From Gammaproteobacteria bacterium GWF2_41_13 (GTDB taxonomy: Bacteria; Pseudomonadota; Gammaproteobacteria; UBA12402): a stretch of 35,596 bases of DNA. The notes below the pieces were generated by a model. That model saw nothing but the letters and a program-made list of their open reading frames with translations. It was not told where the DNA came from and ran no database searches. Shown in pieces: positions 20,320-28,466 of the stretch. Made by a program: the position numbers and the translations under genes. The stretch is from contig MGXI01000028.1 in NCBI GenBank assembly GCA_001801315.1, positions 1 through 35,596 on the forward strand, written 5' to 3'. Position 1 is the first letter of the stretch. Each line of letters opens with the position of its first letter.

Positions 20320-21912
20320 ATGCGTACAATTTTAGTGGTGCCGGTCAATAAAAATGTGGGTTTAACGACGGTGACTTTGAGCGTTGAACGTGCTTTTTCT
20401 ACGCAGCTGAAAACTTGTTATTGGGAGCCGATCGGGCGGGAGATTGAAACGATTCATCATTTGGATGATTTATTAAGTCAGAACAAATTATCGACGTTAT
20501 TAGAAGAAATACTCGTTTCATTTCGAGCCCTTATAATGCCGAAAAAAGAGATCGATCTGTGTGTGCTGAAAGGGTTGTCGTATCGAATTCCTCGCTCTTA
20601 TGTGCTAGACATCAATGTTGCTTTAGCGCGTGCATTTAATGCGCAAATTGTGTTGGTAGCCTCACCGGCCGATGAGGATTTAGTGGATGAAGCTGTTTTA
20701 CGCCAAATCGAATTAACGGCGCAATTTTATGATCCTGATTATGCCATGGATCGCATGTTAGGTTGCATTGTTAATAGATCGCGACAAAGTGAAACAGAAT
20801 TACGGTCGCTTTTCGCGCAAAGCCCTGTTTCGTTATTGACGTGCGTTCCTTCGATGAAAGGGGAAAGTGAAATAACGCTTTCAGCAGATTGGATTTCAAT
20901 TTTAGAGCAAAAACCCTACAAAAAGCGACTCACGCCGCCGATGTTTAATGCGACGCTATTTGATCAAGCGGAGCAAGCGAAAAAAACCATTGTTTTACCC
21001 GAAGGTGAAGAACCTCGCACTATACAAGCCGCAATTATTTGCGCACAGAAAAAAGTCGCGCATTGTATTTTATTGGGGCGAGAAGAATCTATTCGATCAA
21101 TTGCAACACAATATCACTTATCTTTACCAACTGATTATTTAACGATTATCGATCCCGTTCAAATCGCGCACAAATATATTAAACCGATGGTTGAGTTACG
21201 TAAGCAAAAAGGATTGACTGAAGAAGAAGCGCAAAAGCAATTAACAGATTCTGTCGTTGTTGGCACGATGATGGTGCAACAAGGTGAAGCCGATGGACTT
21301 GTTTCTGGTGCTATTCATACAACCGCTAATACGGTTCGACCAGCATTGCAATTGATTAAAATGGTGCCGGACGCCAACGTGGTTTCGTCATTGTTTTTCA
21401 TGGCATTGCCGGATGAAATTTTGGTGTATGCCGATTGCGCGATCAATCAAAATCCGGGTGCTGAAGTGCTTGCAGATACAGCGATCCAAACGGCGGATTC
21501 GGCTAAGCAATTTGGTATCGATCCTCGGGTGGCGATGATTAGCTATAGCACGTTAGGTTCGGGTGCTGGGCCGGATGTTGAAAAAGTTCAAAAAGCGGTT
21601 GAGTTAATACGGGCAAAACGATCGGATATTCATGTCGATGGACCTTTGCAATATGATGCAGCGGCGGATCCCATCGTGGGAAAATTGAAAGCACCGAAAA
21701 GTGAAGTGGCTGGACGAGCAAACGTTTTTATTTTTCCTGATTTAAATACAGGCAATACGGTGTATAAAGCTGTTCAACGCACGAATCGTATTTTTTGTTT
21801 TGGTCCGATGTTGCAAGGGCTACGCAAACCGGTGAATGATCTATCTCGTGGGTGCTTGGTTGAGGATATTGTGTATACGATTGCGTTAACAGTGGTTCAA
21901 TCGTTAAAATAA
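20320..21912 (+). CDS. pta: Phosphate acetyltransferase Pta, short form
   Basis: Pta interconverts acetyl-CoA and acetyl phosphate, the partner reaction to AckA. At 530 residues it is shorter than the ~710-residue E. coli form. The N-terminal BioD/CobQ-like domain is present (VPVNKNVGLTTVTLSVERAF, about 1-200). The catalytic PTA_PTB domain runs from about residue 208 (KKTIVLPEGEEPRTIQAA) to the end, with AIHTTANTVRPALQ and FPDLNTGNTVYKAVQR. The DRTGG domain that normally joins them appears to be missing. GGGAG precedes the ATG at 20320. The stop TAA overlaps an ATTGAGG unit. Confidence 0.95.
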   Translation: MRTILVVPVNKNVGLTTVTLSVERAFSTQLKTCYWEPIGREIETIHHLDDLLSQNKLSTLLEEILVSFRALIMPKKEIDLCVLKGLSYRIPRSYVLDINVALARAFNAQIVLVASPADEDLVDEAVLRQIELTAQFYDPDYAMDRMLGCIVNRSRQSETELRSLFAQSPVSLLTCVPSMKGESEITLSADWISILEQKPYKKRLTPPMFNATLFDQAEQAKKTIVLPEGEEPRTIQAAIICAQKKVAHCILLGREESIRSIATQYHLSLPTDYLTIIDPVQIAHKYIKPMVELRKQKGLTEEEAQKQLTDSVVVGTMMVQQGEADGLVSGAIHTTANTVRPALQLIKMVPDANVVSSLFFMALPDEILVYADCAINQNPGAEVLADTAIQTADSAKQFGIDPRVAMISYSTLGSGAGPDVEKVQKAVELIRAKRSDIHVDGPLQYDAAADPIVGKLKAPKSEVAGRANVFIFPDLNTGNTVYKAVQRTNRIFCFGPMLQGLRKPVNDLSRGCLVEDIVYTIALTVVQSLK

Positions 21913-22107
21913 TTGAGGATTGAAGGAAGACGTTGCTACGTGATCGTCATTGCGAGGTATGCCCGAAGCAATCCAGTTCTGATGCTGGATTGCTTCGTCG
22001 CTCACGCTTCTCGCAATGACGAAGGAGTGGATTGCTTCGTCGCCGACACTCCTCACAATGACGATAACCCATCTCTCTGTCATCCCGCGGTCAAGCCGCG
22101 GGATGAC
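21912..22107 (+). repeat. Repeat cluster after pta: ATTGAGG, family A with doubled right arm, family B
   Basis: ATTGAGG at 21912-21918 is followed by a family A repeat (21945-22062) whose right arm is present twice (TGGATTGCTTCGTCGC at about 21986 and 22028). Then comes a perfect family B palindrome at 22079-22107: GTCATCCCGCGG, five-base spacer TCAAG, CCGCGGGATGAC. The remaining bases to 22241 show a partial family A arm (GGATTGTTTCGTCG) and the pepN leader. Confidence 0.83.
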
Positions 22108-22241
22108 AAGAGGTCGAATTGCGGAATGGATATGGGGTTGGATTGTTTCGTCGATGCCTCGCAGACAGAAGAATAACAGTGCGATTCATTGCATAACCTA
22201 ACAAATTGCGAAACTTGTGTTTAAATTGGATTAAATAAAAA

Positions 22242-24938
22242 ATGACAATAGGTTCAGATTCAAAAATGGTTGTAAAACGTCGAGCAGATTATCAAGTGTC
22301 GACGCATTTAATCGATATGGTCGATTTAGTGATCGAGCTTCATGAAGATCAAACGTCTGTGACGGCAACGAGCCATGTACGGGTGAATGCTAAGGCCTCA
22401 ATAGCTCCAACAAGATTAGCGTTGGATGGCGAACAGGTAGCGCTTGACAGTGTAAAAATTGATGGAGAGGTGATTCGGTCGGATCGTTATCAATTAACCG
22501 ATACGCAGCTGATTTTGCTGGATCTGCCAGACCAATTCACACTGGAAATCAAAACAACGATTAAACCACAAGATAACACGACTTTAATGGGTCTTTATCG
22601 ATCGGGTGGTATTTTTTGTACGCAATGTGAAGCGGAAGGCTTTCGACGGATTACATATTATTTAGATCGACCCGACGTGCTTGCGCGATTTACGACGACG
22701 ATTGTAGCGGATCGAATGCGCTATCCTGTTTTGTTGTCGAACGGAAATTTAATTGATTCAGGTGAGTTATCGGACGGGTTGCATTGGATGAAATGGCAGG
22801 ATCCTTTTCCAAAACCGTGTTATTTATTTGCAATGGTTGCTGGGGATTTGGATTTTATTGAAGATGTGTATACGACGATGTCGAATCGAAATATCGCTTT
22901 GCGTATTTTTTCCGAAAAAGGGCATATTGATAAGTGTGAATATGCCATGACATCGCTTAAAAAAGCGATGCAATGGGAAGAACAACATTATGGGCGTGAA
23001 TACGATCTGGATGTATTTATGATTGTCGCGATTCAAGATTTTAATTTTGGCGCGATGGAAAATAAAGGGCTTAACGTTTTTAATGCTAAATGTATTTGGG
23101 CTGATCCCCATGTCGCCACGGATGCGGATTATGCCCATATCGATAGTACGGTGGCGCATGAATATTTTCATAATTGGACGGGGAATCGGATTACTTGTCG
23201 CGACTGGTTTCAGCTTTGTTTAAAAGAAGGACTTACCGTTTTTCGAGATCAATCTTTTTCAGAAACGATTGGTTCAAAAGCGGTCGAGCGAATTGACCAA
23301 GTGGAATATTTGCGCTCATATCAATTTCCTGAAGATGCCGGTCCAATGGCACATCCCATTCGCCCGGAAGCTTATATTGAAATTAATAATTTTTATACGA
23401 CAACAATTTACGACAAAGGCGCTGAAGTTTATCGATTGCTTTTCCATGTTTTGGGTGAAAAACATTTCCGTGCGGGGATCAATTATTATTTTCACCATTT
23501 CGATGGCCAGGCGGTTACCTGTGAAGATTTGATTCATTCTTTCGAAGTGGCAAGCCACCGGGATTTAACACAATTTCGATTATGGTTTTCACAATCGGGG
23601 ACGCCTGAATTATGGATTTCAACGGTGTATGATGAAGCCAAAAAACAGTACGCGATGACCATTAAACAGCAAATTCCCAACACGCCAACAAAATTGTTCC
23701 AGCAACCCATGCTGATTCCGTTTAAAGTGGGGCTGTTAGACCAAACAGGTCAAACCATAAAATGTCGTGTGAAAGGCGTTACTCATCGAACAGTCGATGA
23801 TTCGATTATTTTAAATATCACACAAGCAGAAGAAACATTTTTTTTTACGGGAGTTGCTGAAAAACCCATTCCCTCTTTACTGCGCGATTTTTCAGCGCCG
23901 GTTAAATGTTATTATGATTACCCGGATCACGAACTGGCATTTTTAATGATGCATGATAGGAACGGGTTTTCTCGTTTTGAAGCAGGCCAACGTTATGCGA
24001 TGAAGCTAATAACCACGCTTATTGCTGACTGGCAAGCAGGCCGTGCTTTACATTTGTCGCCCGGTTATGTCGAGGCATTCGGCGCCGTTTTGATGGATGA
24101 ACAAACGGATATCGCGCTATTAGCGCGTTTATTAGAGTTGCCATCTGAAGTGTATATTGCCGAATCGTTACCGGTGATTGATGTCGATGCGGTTTACACG
24201 GCACGTCATTTTTTACAACAGCAATTGGCGGTGATTTTTAAGGACACCTTTCAGGCTATATATGCACGTATGAATTTAAAAACGCCGTATGTGTATACGA
24301 TTGAAGCGGCAGGACGACGCGCACTCAAAAATATCTGTTTAGATTATTTAACACAATTGGCTTCGCCTGACATGATTCGATTGGCTTTTGCGCAATTTGA
24401 AGCAGCCGATAATATGACTGATCGGGTGGCAGCATTGCGCTGTTTGACTGACGCGGATTGTGAAGAACGGCAACGTGCGTTGGATCAATTTTATCGAGCA
24501 TGGCAACACGAATCGCTAGTTGTCGATAAATGGTTTGGGGTTCAAGCAATTTCGATATTGCCGAATACATTGGATGGCGTTAAAGCCTTATTGGATCATC
24601 CGGCATTTAATTTTAAAAACCCAAATCGGGTACGCTCATTAATCGGCTTGTTTGCAAAAAGCAATTTTCTTCGTTTTCATGATCAAACAGGTGTTGGTTA
24701 TGAATTTGTGACCGATATGATTTTAAAACTCAATGGCATCAATCCGATGGTCGCCGCGCGACTCGTCGAACCATTTACGCATTTTCGGCGCTATGATGCG
24801 GTGCGGCAAAATTTGATGAAAGTGCAATTAGAACGCATGCATCAACAGGCGCACTTATCGCCTGATTTGTATGAAGTGGTGACGAAAAGCCTAGATAACT
24901 ATTCAACATGTTCGGAAAAATGTTCAGATCTCGGGTAA
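22242..24938 (+). CDS. pepN: Aminopeptidase N PepN (M1 family)
   Basis: PepN is a zinc aminopeptidase that removes N-terminal residues from peptides in the cytoplasm. The 898 residues match the bacterial family (~870). The exopeptidase motif is GAMEN in NFGAMENKGLNVFN, and the zinc site is HEYFHNWTGNR with the third ligand Glu in LKEGLTVFRDQ, spaced as in M1 enzymes. A Tyr in the TTTIYDKGAEVYR segment is the usual transition-state stabiliser. The DUF3458-type C-terminal superhelix is present. No signal peptide is seen. The ATG at 22242 has only a weak AT-rich leader upstream, so its ribosome site is poor. Confidence 0.96.
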   Translation: MTIGSDSKMVVKRRADYQVSTHLIDMVDLVIELHEDQTSVTATSHVRVNAKASIAPTRLALDGEQVALDSVKIDGEVIRSDRYQLTDTQLILLDLPDQFTLEIKTTIKPQDNTTLMGLYRSGGIFCTQCEAEGFRRITYYLDRPDVLARFTTTIVADRMRYPVLLSNGNLIDSGELSDGLHWMKWQDPFPKPCYLFAMVAGDLDFIEDVYTTMSNRNIALRIFSEKGHIDKCEYAMTSLKKAMQWEEQHYGREYDLDVFMIVAIQDFNFGAMENKGLNVFNAKCIWADPHVATDADYAHIDSTVAHEYFHNWTGNRITCRDWFQLCLKEGLTVFRDQSFSETIGSKAVERIDQVEYLRSYQFPEDAGPMAHPIRPEAYIEINNFYTTTIYDKGAEVYRLLFHVLGEKHFRAGINYYFHHFDGQAVTCEDLIHSFEVASHRDLTQFRLWFSQSGTPELWISTVYDEAKKQYAMTIKQQIPNTPTKLFQQPMLIPFKVGLLDQTGQTIKCRVKGVTHRTVDDSIILNITQAEETFFFTGVAEKPIPSLLRDFSAPVKCYYDYPDHELAFLMMHDRNGFSRFEAGQRYAMKLITTLIADWQAGRALHLSPGYVEAFGAVLMDEQTDIALLARLLELPSEVYIAESLPVIDVDAVYTARHFLQQQLAVIFKDTFQAIYARMNLKTPYVYTIEAAGRRALKNICLDYLTQLASPDMIRLAFAQFEAADNMTDRVAALRCLTDADCEERQRALDQFYRAWQHESLVVDKWFGVQAISILPNTLDGVKALLDHPAFNFKNPNRVRSLIGLFAKSNFLRFHDQTGVGYEFVTDMILKLNGINPMVAARLVEPFTHFRRYDAVRQNLMKVQLERMHQQAHLSPDLYEVVTKSLDNYSTCSEKCSDLG

Positions 24939-25012
24939 TTTTTTAAGCACCCCTTGTGGGCGCCCGATTTCGATCAATGACGTCCGCAATTTTTTGGGCA
25001 GCCATAAAGGCT

Positions 25013-25074
25013 GCCCCTACAAACCCATCGCACGGAATTTGCTTAATCGCAAGGATAATTCCGTGTGTAGGGGC
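25013..25074. repeat. Family C palindromic element after pepN
   Basis: GCCCCTAC at 25013-25020 pairs with GTAGGGGC at 25067-25074, and CACGGAATT at 25031 pairs with AATTCCGTG at 25057. The flank before it (GGGCAGCCATAAAGGCTGCC, 24996-25015) is a second small hairpin. A related GTAGGGGC ... GCCCCTAC element is at 32404-32478. No gene lies between 24939 and 25263. Confidence 0.65.
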
Positions 25075-25189
25075 GCATCTACACAAAGATCATGATTAAC
25101 ATCATAGTTTTATTGGTCTCACGAATCGTTTTTTTTATTTCTTATCTCGCACTCGGGCTAATTTGTTTTTACGCGTTATAAAATTTTTT

Positions 25190-25206
25190 CTTAAGCAAAT
25201 GTTAAG
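25190..25206. promoter_or_regulatory. PmrA-box-like TTAA direct repeat upstream of the large coiled-coil gene
   Basis: CTTAAG at 25190 and GTTAAG at 25201 are TTAA repeats 11 bp apart. On the minus strand this reads CTTAA-CA-TT-TG-CTTAA, an exact match to the published Coxiella/Legionella PmrA consensus cTTAA-N2-TT-N2-cTTAA as I recall it. Its consensus orientation is opposite to the gene, which weakens the case, although TTAA itself is symmetric. A TATTTT at 25217 could be the -10 box. Confidence 0.45.
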
Positions 25207-25263
25207 GTTGATGTGCTATTTTTTGAAACGTGATTGAAAAGAGCCACAATGAGGGAAACATTT

Positions 25264-28176
25264 ATGAAAGAAGTTACGTTACGAGTATCCCATGATGATA
25301 AGTCGTTGGGCGCTTATCTGAAAGAGTTTTTGAATAGAGAGCTCATATGTCATTACGAACAGGTTGCTCATGGAGCGTCTACTCTGTTTAGAATACAGTT
25401 TCCAAGCGAAAACGAATGGTTTCTAAAAAAATATTTACAGTTTTCGCGATCTTATCCGGTAGGGTTTTTGGGAGAAGAGCTCGTAGATTTTAATCCATCA
25501 ATGATTCCCTCAGATGTTTGGGAACCTCCTCATGTGACTGAGTTCGTCAACTCTTTCTTTAGCCGATGGCAATCTTCTTTTTCTGATCGCAAAGCGCTTT
25601 TTAATTTGCATCAGGACGCTGCGGCACAATTACCCGCATTTCAATATACCGATGAAGCATTACGGGATATTCAACTGTCTGATGACCTTCTCATCAAAAA
25701 GATTTTATTACAGGCGTTATTGACTTCCCCAGCGCGTTGGAGCGAGCAATTTTATGCAACGTTAAATGCCTTATTTCAAGCACCGGAAAGCAAGATTCAA
25801 ACTATTGGTGGATCCCTAGTAGCGCAAGAACTGCGGGCTTTGATTTTCATTTATCGTGATCACCATCATATACCCGATTCTGAATTTCCTGTTTCGCGTC
25901 TTTTAACAACACCTTTTTCCATTATTCCGAATTTGGCAGGCGTTGAGCAGCCGGCATCAGAGCCTTTAGTGAAAATGGTTTGTGGTGGCGATTTGTTATC
26001 AAAAATCGCTGTTGGTTCTTATCCTCAAGTCTGTGGATTGACAATGATTGCCTATCATCAGTTAACTCATCCGTCTCAAAAATTGTTAGAAACTGTGTTT
26101 AGTATGGCGCAACAGGATGCAGTGCTACGACAGAATTTAGCAGAGGCATTCAATCAAACAGATGAACGTGGGGGTACAGCCATCTCTACCATCATTTTTA
26201 CCTTATGCAAATTCCCACCAGCATTAGTTGGGTTGTTGGATCAAGATATTGATATGCGAAGGCAATTTTCATTGGCTTTCAGCAAGAGAGATAAGGATAA
26301 CAACACGGTTTTAGATATGCTGTTTTGGTATGATTTTCAGAATTCAGCGGAAAATTTGTTTACGTTAGCAACCAACCATCCAGATTTTGCAGCTATTTTA
26401 GGTTCTGTTTTTCACGAGCGCATGAGCGATAGCAAGAAAACCTATTTGCAAAAGATAATGGCAATGCCAGCTTTATTCGAGAAATTATCGGCTAACTTCT
26501 ATTTATTACCGAGTCTTGCAGGAATGAGTCCTACGCCAGAGGCATTTTGCCTGCTTTTTAATAGCTTTAGTGAAAAACCAGACGTACAACGATTGCTGAT
26601 GAATGTTTATGTACCTGATGTTGTTTCATTGGACACTGTTTTGCAAGCATCGGGCGAAAAATCTGTGATTCTGAACCCAGCCGCATTTGTTGCTAGTGTA
26701 TCGCGACAGAAAGAGACAAGGTTGCAGCAGGTCTGCGAGTGTCGGTTACGTTTCAGAGAGTTTGGTGAATCTGCTCGCAAATTAGTTATTGGCAAGGTGA
26801 TGTTGCAATATAGTCAGTTAGATTTTCGTGCTCAGAGGACGCTAGATTTGCCTATATTTGTTGATCAGTGTTTGCAGCGGATAGTTGCCGACGAAGCTAG
26901 ACAACAAGCAGAGAAAGAAACACAAGCCGCCCAGCGAAAACAGGAAGAAAATGCTCGTCAAGTTGCTAAGCAAAGAGCAGCCGAAGAGCGAGAAGCGCAA
27001 GAGGCAGCCAGAAAAGAATTGTTGAGAAAAGAGAAAGAAGCCAAGGAAGTTCAACGACAGGAACGGGCTAGGATGGAACACGAAGAGCGAATGGCGATTC
27101 AGTTAAGAGAGCAAGAGGCGCGAGAAGCGAAACTACAAGAAAAAGCGGCGAAAAAAGCTGAATTTGATCATGCGCTTGAGCAGGCGCTTCATCCTTTACC
27201 CAAAGACGATCAGTGTTTTTTGAGGGATGAGTTGACACGAGAATATGTTACGAGTGTTGAAAGACGGGGGGCATTTCCTGCCAAGATGAACGATTATGTT
27301 ACGATTCAATTAGTCGCTCATCTGGATCGCTTAAAAACCGTTCAAAATGATCGTGCTTTAGCCTTATTACGAGCAGCAGCGATTCCAAAAGAGCACAGCC
27401 AACGATTTTGTGATCTATTTCTATCGCGACATCCCATGCTTGCTAGAGTAACTTCTGGGGAAAAATTAAAAGAGTTTGTGGGTAGATTTCTATCTGAATA
27501 TTGGCCTGAGCAACTCGACGCCCTTATAGCTTGCTGTCAAAATTTGACAAATATTTTGCCAGAAAACAAAAGATTTCTTCAAATAGAAGTGCGGAGTATT
27601 TATCGTGATTTACCGATACCTGAAAGAGTGAGTATTCAAAAAACTGAAGCATTTGTTGCGAATCTTGTACAGTCACTAGAATGCGAGCGTGATTCGATTG
27701 TTATGAACACATTGCAACAGCTTCATATCCCAGAAAATAAACGACCAGAATTTCTGCGTCTGTTCAAAATCAAACACCCGCATTTATCTATTTTAGACCA
27801 ACTGAGAAGTTGTCCTACAGGGCCTGTTCAAGGAGTGTTACAGGAATGTGCGGAATTAAAAGTACAACAGATTCGGGACGTTGGTGCCAGTTATTTAAGA
27901 GAAAAAATGCCTGTTTTTGAAGAGGTTCATAATCAATATATAGACGGATTGATTTACGCTTACACCACGTTACCCCTGGGAAAACAAGTGACAATTGATC
28001 CCGCTCAATTTGTTCGGGAATATTTGGATAGACCATCAGCGCCAGTGAAGTTTGGTACAGGATTTTTTGCGCCGAAGGAGCTTTTGGCTAAGCCATCTAA
28101 AGATCCTAGTCCTACAAAAGATGATTCAGCAGGAGAATCTGTGTGTTTTCGTTATTATGGAGACAATGATCTTTAG
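25264..28176 (+). CDS. Large coiled-coil protein of unknown function, candidate secreted effector
   Basis: This ~970-residue protein has no family I recognise. The first ~500 residues are helical, with degenerate repeat-like segments around DERGGTAISTIIF and DKDNNTVLDMLFW that faintly recall ankyrin repeats. Residues about 540-640 form an Ala/Glu/Lys/Arg/Gln-rich coiled coil without proline. Two similar all-helical blocks follow (PKDDQCFLRDELTREY, then PENKRFLQIEVRSIYRDL), suggesting an internal duplication. The C terminus is polar and acidic. There is no signal peptide or membrane segment. A PmrA-like box upstream and this architecture fit a Dot/Icm-type effector, but no secretion gene is in view. 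The start at 25264 is chosen for AGGGA about eight bases before it; 25249 (ATG) and 25234 (TTG) are possible. Confidence 0.8.
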   Translation: MKEVTLRVSHDDKSLGAYLKEFLNRELICHYEQVAHGASTLFRIQFPSENEWFLKKYLQFSRSYPVGFLGEELVDFNPSMIPSDVWEPPHVTEFVNSFFSRWQSSFSDRKALFNLHQDAAAQLPAFQYTDEALRDIQLSDDLLIKKILLQALLTSPARWSEQFYATLNALFQAPESKIQTIGGSLVAQELRALIFIYRDHHHIPDSEFPVSRLLTTPFSIIPNLAGVEQPASEPLVKMVCGGDLLSKIAVGSYPQVCGLTMIAYHQLTHPSQKLLETVFSMAQQDAVLRQNLAEAFNQTDERGGTAISTIIFTLCKFPPALVGLLDQDIDMRRQFSLAFSKRDKDNNTVLDMLFWYDFQNSAENLFTLATNHPDFAAILGSVFHERMSDSKKTYLQKIMAMPALFEKLSANFYLLPSLAGMSPTPEAFCLLFNSFSEKPDVQRLLMNVYVPDVVSLDTVLQASGEKSVILNPAAFVASVSRQKETRLQQVCECRLRFREFGESARKLVIGKVMLQYSQLDFRAQRTLDLPIFVDQCLQRIVADEARQQAEKETQAAQRKQEENARQVAKQRAAEEREAQEAARKELLRKEKEAKEVQRQERARMEHEERMAIQLREQEAREAKLQEKAAKKAEFDHALEQALHPLPKDDQCFLRDELTREYVTSVERRGAFPAKMNDYVTIQLVAHLDRLKTVQNDRALALLRAAAIPKEHSQRFCDLFLSRHPMLARVTSGEKLKEFVGRFLSEYWPEQLDALIACCQNLTNILPENKRFLQIEVRSIYRDLPIPERVSIQKTEAFVANLVQSLECERDSIVMNTLQQLHIPENKRPEFLRLFKIKHPHLSILDQLRSCPTGPVQGVLQECAELKVQQIRDVGASYLREKMPVFEEVHNQYIDGLIYAYTTLPLGKQVTIDPAQFVREYLDRPSAPVKFGTGFFAPKELLAKPSKDPSPTKDDSAGESVCFRYYGDNDL

Positions 28177-28232
28177 TTTGGTTATATGTTGTTTCGAGTG
28201 GCAAATGGCCGCTTGATTTCTTTTAAATTCTG

Positions 28233-28428
28233 TTGAGGATTGAGAAGAGATTATCTGTCATTGCGAGGAGTGTCGGCGACGAAGCAACCCAACCACATGT
28301 CATCCCGCGGCTTGACCGCGGGATCCAGAAAACCCTGTGTTTCTTATTCATAGCAGTCTGGATTCCGCGGTCAAGCCGCGGAATGACAAAGAATGGGATT
28401 GCTTCGTCGCCGACACTCCTCGCAATGA
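28233..28428. repeat. Nested repeat: family B pair inside a family A pair
   Basis: TTGAGGATTGAG at 28233 leads into a family A left arm (28256-28288) whose matching right arm is at 28395-28428 (GGATTGCTTCGTCGCCGACA then CTCCTCGCAATGA). Between them lie two family B palindromes facing each other (about 28298-28326 and 28357-28386), as if B had been inserted into the A loop. This fills most of the 290-bp gap between the convergent coiled-coil gene and mutS. Confidence 0.8.
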
Positions 28429-28466
28429 TGGGAAGCTGCTTCGGGCAATCGATTCAACATAGAACC

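Noticed and set aside
21913-22201. Short open frames after pta
   Set aside because: They are translations of family A and B repeats (recurring peptides such as DCFVA and ARYARSNP) and appear wherever these repeats occur.
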